Assembly: GCA_002392275.1 (NCBI GenBank)
Contig: DGGQ01000107.1
Location: 1 to 64,000, forward strand
Direction: 5' to 3'
Length of the DNA: 64,000 bases
Source of the DNA: Treponema sp. UBA3870
GTDB taxonomy: Bacteria > Spirochaetota > Spirochaetia > Treponematales > Treponemataceae
Shown here: piece after piece, positions 49,382-58,408 of the stretch
Numbering within the stretch: position 1 is the stretch's first letter
Layout: each line of letters starts with the position of its first letter
Position numbers and translations under genes: made by a program
Notes under the pieces: model-generated
Databases searched by the model: none
Told to the model about the DNA's origin: nothing
The model's input: only the letters and a program-made list of their open reading frames with translations

Positions 49382-51463
49382 CTAGATTCCAACTATTTTT
49401 TTAATAACATCGATTGGCGACTTGTTGTAATAAAGATATGCGTAGATTGCGGCAGCTGCGGAAACACTTTTTCCATAATTTCTTGTCTCCGTTATGTTGA
49501 GCATTTCCAAAAAAATGTCGTTGGGGATTTCGCTTCGCTTTACAATTGAAAGGCAGTTCCGTAATGTGCTTCTGATTTTTCCTGCACCAGCATTGTAGGA
49601 GCATACCGCAAGCAGACTGTTTTTTTCCATACGGGAAATAAGTTCCGCAAGATAATATGTCCCCAGGTGGATGTTCGTTTCCGGGTCGGTGAGTTCATAA
49701 TCACTAAGCCCAATTTTTTTTGCGACCTCGGCAGCTGTTGTTTCCATCAGTTGACACAGCCCGGTCGCACCAGCATGGCTTATCGCCTCTGGGGAATAAA
49801 AACTTTCCATACGAATCAACGCGTAGATTAAATATTCATCGGTTTTGTATTTTTCGGAAAACTTTTCAACATGGTCGCTGAATCCTCGTGGAAAAGAAAG
49901 CTCCATGATTTTTTTTGTCAAATCTTTTTCGCTGTAGTTTAATTTTTTTGCGGCAACCCTTAGACTGATGTAATTAAAATATGGGTCGTCATCAATTTTT
50001 CCATGGAGATATTCGGCCACAGCCTCAGCACATTCAAGACCAATCTCATTGCTGTGCTCAAGCCAAAAAGGGTAGACCAAATCAACAAAATCAAATTCGA
50101 TATATCCGTAGAAGATTTTTTCAACATCCTCATCAGCCTGGAAATCTTCAAGTTTTTGCCAGAACGAAAAATACTTCCATGTCTCTTCGTCGCTCAGACC
50201 AAGTTTTGCTGCGGCCATCAATTTGTGGTAGGAATCGGCCCCACCGTCCAAAGCCTTTGTGTAAAGATTTTTTATCTCTTCCTCTTTTGTTTTGTCCGCT
50301 GGTTGATAAAAATTATTTTCAATCAGGCTGCCGCTTGTGTAAAAAAATGCGGACCTTGTTTCAGGGCTTGCGTAATTTTCAAGACAGTAAGACAAGGAAT
50401 AATATTCTTCCCATTTTTTTTCATCCATAAGTTTAACCGAAAGTGATTCAAGGATGTCGTCAAAATATGAAGGGTCGTGCCATGTCGAACAATACTTTTT
50501 AAACTCGTCCACCGCCTGTGTCAAATCTTTTTGCAGCGCGGAATTAAGATAGTACCAGAGAGCGTTGTCATAATCGGCATCGATTGTTGCACATGCCATT
50601 GCTTTTTTGAAAAAATCCTGCGACATATCAAAAGCTGAATCAATTTTTGAATAGAGCCGGGCGGCGTAAAAGTTTAGATAAAAATCAACATCATTGCTTC
50701 CGCCCAAAAGAGACTCAAGAAAAGTTGCGTTTGTTTCATAATTTGCTGAGCCATAGAAAAGGGATTTGCCGGCAGCACTTACGACCTGCGGAGAAAGATT
50801 TGTTTTTTCGTTTAAAATCCTTCGGGCATAGACCGCTGCCTGTCCCCAATCTTTTTTGCTTGCAGCATCCTGCATTTTTGCTGTGTCCGATGCAAACGCA
50901 AAAGAGTTTTTTGGGTAGTCCTTTATCATCGAAAGAATTTTTTTATGCCAGTCGGACCAATTTTTTTCGGCGCACCACAAATTGTAAATTCCCGGGAAGG
51001 ATGAATCATCGGTTGCAAGAAGAGCCGCGCATTGATAAAAAACAATTTCATCACCAGCAGATTTGTAGTCCAGATTTTTTGTGAGTGAAATGATTTTGTC
51101 GTAGCGTTCCTGATTAAAAAGCTGCTGGAGATAGAGAGCGAGAGAATCCTCGTCATTAAAATTTTTATAAAAATTTGCCGCACAGCTTGTCGCGTCTTTT
51201 TCCGGAAGAATTGAAACAAGTTTTCTTGCGGAAAGAGATGCGAACAGTTTTGATTTTGACGACACAGTTTTCCGCAAATATTTTATTGCAGATTTTGTGT
51301 CGCCCTCGTTTATTGCTTGGAGTCCCAAAAAATAGTACACGTCGTTTCCATATTTTTTCAGCATTTCATCTGAAACCAGATTTTGTTTTGCATTTGCGCA
51401 TCCAGTAAAAATCAATGAGAAAATCAATATGAAAAAAATCAGCGGTCCAAATTTTTTTTGCAT
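49382..51463 (-). CDS. Soluble lytic transglycosylase-like lipoprotein
   Basis: A 693-residue lipoprotein with lipobox FTGC (Cys22). Residues about 30-520 are a helical solenoid as in Slt70 (YFLGLQAINEGDTKSAIKYLRK and others). The C-terminal SLT domain (about 550-680) carries the catalytic Glu in ALIRMESFYSPEAISHAGATGLCQLM, then LGTYYLAELISRM and VCSYNAGAGKI. It should cleave peptidoglycan glycan strands. Its ATG is 3 bp after the stop of the LysM gene, so the two are cotranslated. Confidence 0.92.
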   Translation of the reverse strand: MQKKFGPLIFFILIFSLIFTGCANAKQNLVSDEMLKKYGNDVYYFLGLQAINEGDTKSAIKYLRKTVSSKSKLFASLSARKLVSILPEKDATSCAANFYKNFNDEDSLALYLQQLFNQERYDKIISLTKNLDYKSAGDEIVFYQCAALLATDDSSFPGIYNLWCAEKNWSDWHKKILSMIKDYPKNSFAFASDTAKMQDAASKKDWGQAAVYARRILNEKTNLSPQVVSAAGKSLFYGSANYETNATFLESLLGGSNDVDFYLNFYAARLYSKIDSAFDMSQDFFKKAMACATIDADYDNALWYYLNSALQKDLTQAVDEFKKYCSTWHDPSYFDDILESLSVKLMDEKKWEEYYSLSYCLENYASPETRSAFFYTSGSLIENNFYQPADKTKEEEIKNLYTKALDGGADSYHKLMAAAKLGLSDEETWKYFSFWQKLEDFQADEDVEKIFYGYIEFDFVDLVYPFWLEHSNEIGLECAEAVAEYLHGKIDDDPYFNYISLRVAAKKLNYSEKDLTKKIMELSFPRGFSDHVEKFSEKYKTDEYLIYALIRMESFYSPEAISHAGATGLCQLMETTAAEVAKKIGLSDYELTDPETNIHLGTYYLAELISRMEKNSLLAVCSYNAGAGKIRSTLRNCLSIVKRSEIPNDIFLEMLNITETRNYGKSVSAAAAIYAYLYYNKSPIDVIKKIVGI

Positions 51464-51466
51464 AAA

Positions 51467-54400
51467 TCACTCTGCCGGAATCAGTAGCACCTGCCCGGAT
51501 CTAATTTTGTTTGCATCGCTAATTCCATTGTGTTCTGCAATCCTGTTGTAGCGGTATGGAGTTTTGTAGTAAGCGGTGGAAATGTCCCAGAGTGTGTCGC
51601 CCCAGACCACAGTGTATTTTATGTCCTCAGTGTTCGCTGGTGTCGGATTTTTTTTTACAGGAACAACAGTCTCAGGATTGGACGCAACAATAATTGTGTC
51701 TTCCTTTGCCGGAATTACAAGCTGTGCATGAGGTTCAACTTTTGTTGCAGTTTCAAAAACCTTTGGCCGCTTAACGACTTCCTCTTCCTCGACCGGTTTT
51801 GATTCGTCAGTCTTGGGTTCGGTGGTTTTTGATTCAGTGGTCTTGGTCTCGCTCTCGCTCTCAGTTTTTTCTTGAGCAACATTTTCGGCTGCAATTTCCG
51901 ATTTTATTGTTTCAGCATCTGTTTTTCCAGTTTCGCTTGTTACTGTCCCAGGAAGTTCTTTCTGTTCAATCAATATTTCATCCTGCTCAACAGCTTTTTC
52001 CGAAGAACGTGGCTCTCCCATTGAAGAAACAATTTCCGTTGATTTTTTTGTGGAAATATTTTCTTCGGCATTTGTGTTTGTGCTTGCAATCTCCGGTCCG
52101 TTTTTCTTTCCACCCTTTGTGCCACGCGACTGGAAAACAAGTACAAAGATAACGATGAGACAGGCTGCGAGTGCAACAAGCAAGAATATGATAGGCTTTT
52201 TGCTGTTGTCCTTTTCCTCCTCCGCACCATATTCCACGGACTTGGAAACTTTTTTTGCCTTCTTGATTTTTTTCTTTTTTCCGGCATTTGGATCGACAAA
52301 TCCATCGGTTTCGCCTTCAAAAACAGCGTCAGTGTCATCAAAGTCACCGAATATTGCTCTTGTTTCGGAATCCTCCATTTTGGTTGGGGAGTCGTCAAAG
52401 TCTGGAAAATCAAAATCAGTGTCGGCGGTGGCACTTGAAACTGAGTCGAACGGATCTCCAAAGTCAGGGAAATCTGACGGAATTGTTGATTCGCTGGACT
52501 TCGCAGCGTTGCCTGCTTCCGTTGATTCAATTGATTTTGTGGACTCTGGTTCGCCTGTCGCATCCAGATTGTCAAAGTCCGGCATGTCCATGTCGTCGAT
52601 GTCAAACGAAGAGTCTTCTTTTGTTTCTATCTCTGCGGCCGGTTCGGAATCGGAGGTTTCTGGTGCGGCAAAACTTTCTGTCGAAGCAAAACTGTCGGTA
52701 TCCGCGGTTCCATCTTCTCCAAAATCCGGAAGGTCGAGTGAAAAATCGTCCGCCGGTTTTTCTTCTGGAGCAGGTTCCTCGGTGGATGTCAAATCAACAT
52801 CGCCAAAGTCGGGGAGGTCAAGGCTGTCAACTGAAAAATCGGATGCGGAATCTGTTTCCGGTGCAGTGTCGATTTCTGTTGTGGCTCTGTCCTCGGGAGG
52901 TTCCGTTTTTGCTGGCTCTGTGTCGGCGGTATCTACAATTGTGGAATCGTCATCACCAAAGTCCGGCAAATCAAGGTCAGAGGAATCAATCTGCTCGTCA
53001 ACACTGAAATCTGGAATTGCAATTTCATCGGAATCTTCCGCCGCGGCAGTGTCTACAGTTTCTTCGGTTGTGGCTGTGTCGTTTTCATCAAGGTCGGGGA
53101 GGTCCAAATCTTTTGAAACATCCTCGGGCTGTGGCTCGACAATCTCATTTTCGCTTTCGCTCGGGATTGTGAAATCACCAAGAGTTGAGGCGCTGTCAAA
53201 ATCGTCCACGGAAGATGTGTCAAGTTCGTCAAAAGTTGGAAGTGAAAAATCAGCTTCAGGCTCAACGTTTTCTTCTTCGTTCTTGGTTTCTGGAATTTCA
53301 GTTTCCGCAGCTGCTTCAGGTTTGGTCTCTTTGTCGGTGTCGGTAACGAGCTCTTCAAAATCAGGTAGGTCGTAAGGATTTTTTTCGTCCGCGTCCTGTG
53401 GGGCTTCATCAAGATTTCCATCAATACTTTCATTTGCAAAATCATCATCCGGCAAATCCTGTGCGGCAAGATTTTCGTCAGGAAGATTTTCATCAAGAGC
53501 AAATGTTGCCCCGTTAGATTTTTCGGTGCTGCTTTCCTCGGGTGTGTCTGCAAAAATTGTTTCGCCCAGAGTGTCATCAAAGTCGCCCATGTCGTCAAGT
53601 TCCAAATCGGAAAAATCAGGCGGAGCTATGTCAGTGTCAACCGGTTCGTCATATTTTTCTTCGGGAACGCTATTGCCGGGCGGGATTTCATCAAAAAGGC
53701 TTGAGTCCAAAAGTGACGACGGAATCTGGAATTCATTTTCGTCAGTGGCAGGCTTAATTTTTTCACTGGCAGCTGGCTCGGTTTTTTCTTCGGCGGCAGG
53801 TTCTGGTCCGGGTTTTGATTCGGAATCATCAACAAAAGAAAATCCAGTGCCGTCGTTGTCAACAAAGACATCACGTTTTTTATTGTCCGCGTCATCAACA
53901 AAGAGGTCATCGGGGCTGAGCATGTCTTCGTCGGTAAGCGGCTTGTCAGAAACCATGTCGTCATCAATAACCTGCGCGTCGGTCATAAAATCATCGGACA
54001 CAGGGGCTTCCTCGATTGAATCAATGTCAAGGGAGGTCAAATCTATTGTAGTGTCATCGTCGTCGTCAAAACCGCCTGATGAGGAATTGTCCAAATCGGA
54101 GATGGGGTCAAAAGAAAACTCCTCGTCGTTCGCGTTCCCAAGAATCGAACTGACAGCAGAGACTCCCGGAAGAATTCCAGAGTCGGAATCGTTGAGCGCG
54201 AAGTTGGCAGGCTCCTGTCTTTCGGCTTCGGTGCGGGAGACCAAATCAACTTTGAATGCGGATGATTTTCCTGTCTCCGGGTCCTTCATCTGCGCGTGGA
54301 GATGGTTGTCCGAATCAAGGTTAAGCTCCAGATTGAAAGTTGGTTCCCCGTTCGGATGCGGTTTAAGATGGGTGATTTCCAAACTGTCCACGTATTCGGC

Positions 54401-54559
54401 ATCGTCCATGGAATTTGTTTCGGAACGGTATAAATCGATTTGTACTTTTGTCTGGTTGTCTTTGACCGTGGTAACTTCCAGGTCTTTTTTTTCAACGCTG
54501 CCTTCTTCCAGAATCGGATAAAAAGAGCCGTCCGCAAGTTTAATTCCGATAGATTTCAT
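51467..54559 (-). CDS. Large membrane protein: Hsp70 substrate-binding-like domain, acidic repeats, TM helix, LysM
   Basis: A 1030-residue protein with an unusual order. Residues 1 to about 110 (KSIGIKLADGSFYPILEEG, then KDNQTKVQIDLYRSE and LELNLDSDNHLHAQMKDPETG) read like the beta substrate-binding domain of DnaK. About 150-800 is extremely acidic with many FPDFDD/LDLPDFG units. A basic KKKKIKKAKKVSK and a membrane helix (IIFLLVALAACLIVIFVLVF, near 825) follow. A linker leads to a C-terminal LysM (YTVVWGDTLWDISTAYY...VLLIPAE). The N-terminus should be cytosolic and LysM periplasmic, bound to peptidoglycan. ATG 54559 follows GAGGGG. Confidence 0.8.
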   Translation of the reverse strand: MKSIGIKLADGSFYPILEEGSVEKKDLEVTTVKDNQTKVQIDLYRSETNSMDDAEYVDSLEITHLKPHPNGEPTFNLELNLDSDNHLHAQMKDPETGKSSAFKVDLVSRTEAERQEPANFALNDSDSGILPGVSAVSSILGNANDEEFSFDPISDLDNSSSGGFDDDDDTTIDLTSLDIDSIEEAPVSDDFMTDAQVIDDDMVSDKPLTDEDMLSPDDLFVDDADNKKRDVFVDNDGTGFSFVDDSESKPGPEPAAEEKTEPAASEKIKPATDENEFQIPSSLLDSSLFDEIPPGNSVPEEKYDEPVDTDIAPPDFSDLELDDMGDFDDTLGETIFADTPEESSTEKSNGATFALDENLPDENLAAQDLPDDDFANESIDGNLDEAPQDADEKNPYDLPDFEELVTDTDKETKPEAAAETEIPETKNEEENVEPEADFSLPTFDELDTSSVDDFDSASTLGDFTIPSESENEIVEPQPEDVSKDLDLPDLDENDTATTEETVDTAAAEDSDEIAIPDFSVDEQIDSSDLDLPDFGDDDSTIVDTADTEPAKTEPPEDRATTEIDTAPETDSASDFSVDSLDLPDFGDVDLTSTEEPAPEEKPADDFSLDLPDFGEDGTADTDSFASTESFAAPETSDSEPAAEIETKEDSSFDIDDMDMPDFDNLDATGEPESTKSIESTEAGNAAKSSESTIPSDFPDFGDPFDSVSSATADTDFDFPDFDDSPTKMEDSETRAIFGDFDDTDAVFEGETDGFVDPNAGKKKKIKKAKKVSKSVEYGAEEEKDNSKKPIIFLLVALAACLIVIFVLVFQSRGTKGGKKNGPEIASTNTNAEENISTKKSTEIVSSMGEPRSSEKAVEQDEILIEQKELPGTVTSETGKTDAETIKSEIAAENVAQEKTESESETKTTESKTTEPKTDESKPVEEEEVVKRPKVFETATKVEPHAQLVIPAKEDTIIVASNPETVVPVKKNPTPANTEDIKYTVVWGDTLWDISTAYYKTPYRYNRIAEHNGISDANKIRSGQVLLIPAE

Positions 54560-54706
54560 ACATACCCCTCTTTTAAATACTATCTTAATTCTAAATGTCG
54601 GCATTATTGGAATCAAGGTTTAGGGAAAGAGTTTTTGTTTTAGGCTAACAGCTTAGAGATGCCCTTCAATTCTTGGTGAAACACCGTTTGGCTGGCAAAA
54701 ACAAAA

Positions 54707-54725
54707 CCGGGGCAAAAAACCCCGG
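54707..54725 (-). terminator. Terminator of the YD-repeat-like gene
   Basis: CCGGGG (54707-54712) pairs with CCCCGG (54720-54725). On the minus strand the hairpin is followed by a T-rich tract. Confidence 0.75.
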
Positions 54726-54743
54726 CTCATTGAAAAGAAATTT

Positions 54744-55580
54744 TTACTTATAGGAGTAGGTCACTGCTGACTGTGTTTGAAGCTCGTTGACCGTGCCACC
54801 AAATTTTTCGGCAACAAGGTATACGGAAATTTTTGTTGGGTTTCCGTTGGAGTCGTTCTGGTAGATTTCACGCTCGTAAAGCACATTCTTGCTGTTGTAT
54901 GTCTGGATTTCGGTCAGCACGTTCTTTGCGTCGTAGCGGTAGACCAGCTTTGATGTGAGCTGTCCAGAGGCATCTGTGTAGTCGATTGTTGAAAGAAGTC
55001 CAGCGTCGTTGTATGAGTATGTCTCGTGCCTGTCAAGTGAACCGTCTCCATAGTAGCGGAAGATTTCGGCTGGCTTTCCGACATTGTTGTTCGTTGTGAT
55101 TGATCTTACCAAAAGTTTTCCGCTTCCGTCGTAGTAGGACTCGGTGACTTTGTTTGTCTTCTGGTTGTACTCGTAGATTGTCTTTCCTGTAAGATTGTCT
55201 TCGCCATCGTACTCATTTTCAACGGTGACTCTTCCGGTGGTGTCGTACTCGTATGTCGTCTTCCAGATTACCGCGTTCTGGGCGTTGTAGAATGTGGATG
55301 ACGTGAGATGGTATTTCGCATCGTAGTCGTAGGTCACTTTGTCAACCATGACATCCTTTGCGCTGTAGCCTGTACATTCGGTTTCCAGACCGATGTTGTT
55401 GTAGAGGTGGACATACTTAACCGCGACAGACCTGTATGTTGAACCAAATTTTGAGACAATGGTGTAGTTTGTCTTTGTGTAGTTGGATATGTTCCCCTTT
55501 GGTGAGATTGAGTGTGTGTCATAGGCTGAGACGCTGGCTGCAACCAAGGCGGCAGCAATGAACAACAAAATCTTTTTCAT
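54744..55580 (-). CDS. Exported YD-repeat-like protein
   Basis: A 278-residue exported protein with signal peptide MKKILLFIAAALVAASVSA and GGAGG. The mature part is a run of short beta repeats rich in Tyr, Asp and Gly (TYDYDAKYHLTSSTFYNAQN, YEYDTTGRVTVENEYDG, TIYEYNQKTNKVTESYYDGSG, YSYNDAGLLSTIDYTDASG). They resemble RHS/YD or antigen-like beta-solenoid repeats. No toxin domain is present. Function unknown; it is likely periplasmic or surface-exposed. Confidence 0.7.
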   Translation of the reverse strand: MKKILLFIAAALVAASVSAYDTHSISPKGNISNYTKTNYTIVSKFGSTYRSVAVKYVHLYNNIGLETECTGYSAKDVMVDKVTYDYDAKYHLTSSTFYNAQNAVIWKTTYEYDTTGRVTVENEYDGEDNLTGKTIYEYNQKTNKVTESYYDGSGKLLVRSITTNNNVGKPAEIFRYYGDGSLDRHETYSYNDAGLLSTIDYTDASGQLTSKLVYRYDAKNVLTEIQTYNSKNVLYEREIYQNDSNGNPTKISVYLVAEKFGGTVNELQTQSAVTYSYK

Positions 55581-55738
55581 AAGTTTCCTCCAAAAAATGA
55601 GAGATTTCCTTGCTTTTACTATTGGGAGCCTCTAAAAGTTTTAGTTTTTAGAGTTACATCGCGTTTTCAAGGATACCCCGAAAAGCAGAAGTCTTTCGAG
55701 ATTCTCCATATTATACACTATTTTTCGGCAGAAAAAAA
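55581..55738 (-). promoter_or_regulatory. Promoter and long structured leader of the YD-repeat-like gene
   Basis: TATAAT on the minus strand at 55715-55710 predicts a start near 55703 and a leader of about 120 nt. The leader contains CTCTAAAA/TTTTAGAG, an 8-bp hairpin, before the GGAGG site. The -35 is an A/T run. Confidence 0.4.
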
Positions 55739-55794
55739 GGGACTGGACAGAAAAAATTGAGTTTTTTGGAAGCCTTGTTTTTAGGGAAATGCTG

Positions 55795-56856
55795 TCAGTC
55801 GAAACTCAAATCCTCCAGATCTACAATGTTGTTTCTAGCGAAAGTACATGCCCTTACGACTATGTTTCTGAGCTGGCGTATGTTTCCGGTCCACCGGTGG
55901 GTCTCAAGTTTTCTTAGCACGGCCTTTGTGAGCGACTTGTGTTTTTCGGACGCATACATCATGGCGAACCTTGCAATGTCTTCGGCGCGTTCGTTCAGGT
56001 CGGGAACATTCAGACGCAGCACGTTGATTCGGTTGTACAAATCCTCGCGGAACTTGTTTTCCATAACCATCTGGTCTATGTCGGCGTTGGTCGCAAAAAT
56101 GAATCTGCCGGAAAAATATTCTTCGGTGTCGCTTCCCTTTGGTCTAAATTTTCGTTCGGAGATTACAGTCAAAAGTTTTGCCTGCATGTCCATGGGGATT
56201 TCGGTTATCTCGTCAAAAAAGAGAGTCCCGTCCTGTGCCAGCTTTAGAACGCCATCCTTTGCGGAGACTCCTGTGAATGTGTTTTTCGCCACACCAAAAA
56301 GGTCGCCCTCGATGGAGTTGGGATTTGACTCGGCCATTGTAAAACTTACAAAAGGACCTTCCCTTCTTTTTGAATTCTGGTGGATTATCTTTGCATCGTG
56401 GGTTTTTCCGGCACCAGTCTTTCCAAGCAAAAGCACGTTCTCGTCCGATTCCGCCGCACACTTTAGTCTTCTGAAATATTCTGTCGGAGAAAAACGGTCA
56501 TTCTGCTGGACCGAAAGCTGGTATTCATAGCTCACAGAAAATTTTAGCAAAAATGAACTGTCCATTTTGATAAACTTTGCTTTGGGAAAACGCCGATGCT
56601 CGCCAGTGGGGAAAAATTTGTCAGAGGAAACACAGAAGCAGCGAATCTGCAGCTTTTGACAGAAATCATACACTTCGCCAAATCTGTCGGGGGTAAAATC
56701 TGAGACCGCCGCCACCGGGGACAAGTTAAAGGAAAACTCATCCGCGCCCTGAATCCATATTATTGGAAAATCCGCACCAAGCACAAGATTGCTCCATGCG
56801 GCCAGGGATGCGGATTCACTGAATACGACTATCGCCTTAGTTTTCAGACTTTGCAT
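55795..56856 (-). CDS. Sigma-54-activator-like AAA+ protein without HTH
   Basis: A 353-residue protein. The first 120 residues look like a degenerate receiver-type fold (AIVVFSESASLAAW...). The AAA+ domain then shows Walker A GKTGAGKT (about 147-154), Walker B GTLFFDEITEIP, RFIFATNAD (sensor I) and the Arg fingers REDLYNRINVLRL. The sigma-54 contact loop reads NTFTGV instead of GAFTGA. The protein ends after the lid domain (RWTGNIRQLRNIV) with no Fis-type helix-turn-helix. It may still activate RpoN through a different loop, or work as another remodelling ATPase. Its start overlaps the end of the glycosyltransferase gene by 20 bp. Confidence 0.82.
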   Translation of the reverse strand: MQSLKTKAIVVFSESASLAAWSNLVLGADFPIIWIQGADEFSFNLSPVAAVSDFTPDRFGEVYDFCQKLQIRCFCVSSDKFFPTGEHRRFPKAKFIKMDSSFLLKFSVSYEYQLSVQQNDRFSPTEYFRRLKCAAESDENVLLLGKTGAGKTHDAKIIHQNSKRREGPFVSFTMAESNPNSIEGDLFGVAKNTFTGVSAKDGVLKLAQDGTLFFDEITEIPMDMQAKLLTVISERKFRPKGSDTEEYFSGRFIFATNADIDQMVMENKFREDLYNRINVLRLNVPDLNERAEDIARFAMMYASEKHKSLTKAVLRKLETHRWTGNIRQLRNIVVRACTFARNNIVDLEDLSFD

Positions 56857-57604
56857 TTTGCTTGCTGTCTTTTTTGAAAAGCCTGTACCAAATCAATAGG
56901 ATTCTGTATTTCATGTAGGGGAAAATCAGGAAGATTTTGAGCGGGTTGTGCTTGATTTCGTCCAAGATTTCCAGGCCCTTGTCAAATTTTTTTTCAGAAA
57001 TCCTTGTGATTCGCTCACCGAAGATTCCGATTATGTCCTTCTGGTAAAGGAAGATGCTTGAAGAAAAACTGTTCCTGCGGTTGTATGCCCATCCGTCCTT
57101 TTCCTTGATTCCCTCGCTGACCAAAACCAATGAGGGGGAGGCCTTGTAGATTGCCTGGACAATATCGTTTTCGACCTGCTTTGGATAGAAGCCGACGTAG
57201 CGTCCAACAATCTGGAGGTCCTTGAATGTCGCGCGGACATTTTTTTCTGCCGCCATCAATGTTTTTTTGCGGCCACCAAGCATGTACAGAGATTTATAGT
57301 GCGATTCCAGCACGCTGAGTATGCTGATTATGGCATTGAACGGATTGTAGCGGACCGGGATTGGCTGCTTGAGTTTTTTTGCTCCCTTCAGAATGCTTTT
57401 GGAGATTGGAAGAATCAGGTCGGCGTTCTGCACACACCTTGCGTAGTCGCCCTTCCGTCTTGCCCTGAGCAAATCCCACACGGAAAGAAAAACAATCTGC
57501 TTGGTTCCGGGCTGGGCCTCCATTTCCAGAATCTTTTCCTCAATGTCCTGAGCCTCGCAGATGTCCACGGGCACGTCCAAAACCTTTATTCTCTGAATTG
57601 CCAT
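56837..57604 (-). CDS. WecG/TagA/CpsF family glycosyltransferase
   Basis: A 255-residue GT26-family enzyme that transfers a ManNAc-type sugar to a lipid-linked precursor. Family marks are NADLILPISKSILKGAKKL (the usual ...DGxGVVWAxR segment is altered), YMLGGRKKTLMAAEKNV, VGRYVGFYP, and a C-terminal basic amphipathic tail (YMKYRILLIWYRLFKKDSK) for membrane contact. AAGGGAGAAGG precedes the ATG. It overlaps rsmE by 19 bp upstream and the AAA+ gene by 20 bp downstream, forming a tight operon from ctpA onward. Confidence 0.8.
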   Translation of the reverse strand: MAIQRIKVLDVPVDICEAQDIEEKILEMEAQPGTKQIVFLSVWDLLRARRKGDYARCVQNADLILPISKSILKGAKKLKQPIPVRYNPFNAIISILSVLESHYKSLYMLGGRKKTLMAAEKNVRATFKDLQIVGRYVGFYPKQVENDIVQAIYKASPSLVLVSEGIKEKDGWAYNRRNSFSSSIFLYQKDIIGIFGERITRISEKKFDKGLEILDEIKHNPLKIFLIFPYMKYRILLIWYRLFKKDSKQNAKSEN

Positions 57605-58404
57605 AGTTCCTTCTCCCTTAGTGTATTCTGCACAACGGCCAAACCGTATAACGCCGCAGTCTCGCAGCGCAGTATGTTTGTCATAAAATGCACGGGAAGT
57701 ATTTCATATTTTTTCATAACCGCTATTTCGTTTGGGGAAATGCCTCCTTCGGCACCCACAAAAACAGCGATTTTTTCTGCTTTGGTATTATCGGCAAAAG
57801 CTTCGTGGATTGTTATGGTTCCCTCGCTCTGTTCGTAAAGGACAACAGCCCTGCCTTGATTTTTGCTCTCCGTTTTCCAGATTTCCAGCGCATTTTCCAG
57901 GGACACGCATGGCATGACCCTCGTTTCAACAGGCGAACCGCTTTGCTCCCGGGCCTCGGTGATTATGCGCTGCCAACGATTGTCCTTGCCGTCGCTCTTT
58001 TTTTGTGCCGAATCGACCGGACCGCTTTGGCAGAACTCTCCAACCACCGGGACAACGACCGAAACTCCACATTCGGTAGCCTGTCTTATAATCAAGTCCA
58101 TCTTTGGTGGCTTTGCGACAAACTGGAAAAGCCAGATTTCCTGTGGCGTGGGTGAGTTTTTTTTGTCCACCGCCATGTCAGATTTTTTGTCCGACCTTTT
58201 TCCCGCGCACTGGAGCACAAGGCTTTTTTCCGTCTGGTTGATTCTGGCGACCGTCATCTGCTGCATGGAACCATCGGGAAGACGCACATCAATCATGTCG
58301 CCCGGCTCCACACGCAGCACCTGAACAATGTGCCGGTATTTTTTTCCCGACACTTCAAGGCAGCCAGAACTGTCCAGACCGGAATCCGCTATGAACTGCC
58401 TCAT
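57586..58404 (-). CDS. rsmE: 16S rRNA (uracil-1498-N3)-methyltransferase
   Basis: A 272-residue SPOUT-class enzyme that methylates U1498 of 16S rRNA. A PUA-like N-terminal domain (SGKKYRHIVQVLRVEPGDMIDVRLPDG, about 20-47) is followed by the knotted domain: QFVAKPPKMDLIIRQATECGVS, IITEAREQSG, VFVGAEGGISPNEIAVMKK (about 215-233) and ILRCETAALYGLAVVQ. There is no ribosome site; the ATG is 4 bp after the ctpA stop, so it is translationally coupled. Confidence 0.92.
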   Translation of the reverse strand: MRQFIADSGLDSSGCLEVSGKKYRHIVQVLRVEPGDMIDVRLPDGSMQQMTVARINQTEKSLVLQCAGKRSDKKSDMAVDKKNSPTPQEIWLFQFVAKPPKMDLIIRQATECGVSVVVPVVGEFCQSGPVDSAQKKSDGKDNRWQRIITEAREQSGSPVETRVMPCVSLENALEIWKTESKNQGRAVVLYEQSEGTITIHEAFADNTKAEKIAVFVGAEGGISPNEIAVMKKYEILPVHFMTNILRCETAALYGLAVVQNTLREKELWQFRE

Positions 58405-58408
58405 CAGC

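Noticed and set aside
52050..54521. Two long Ser-rich plus-strand frames (52050-53375, 53526-54521)
   Set aside because: Antisense to the acidic repeats of the LysM protein; low complexity, no ribosome site.
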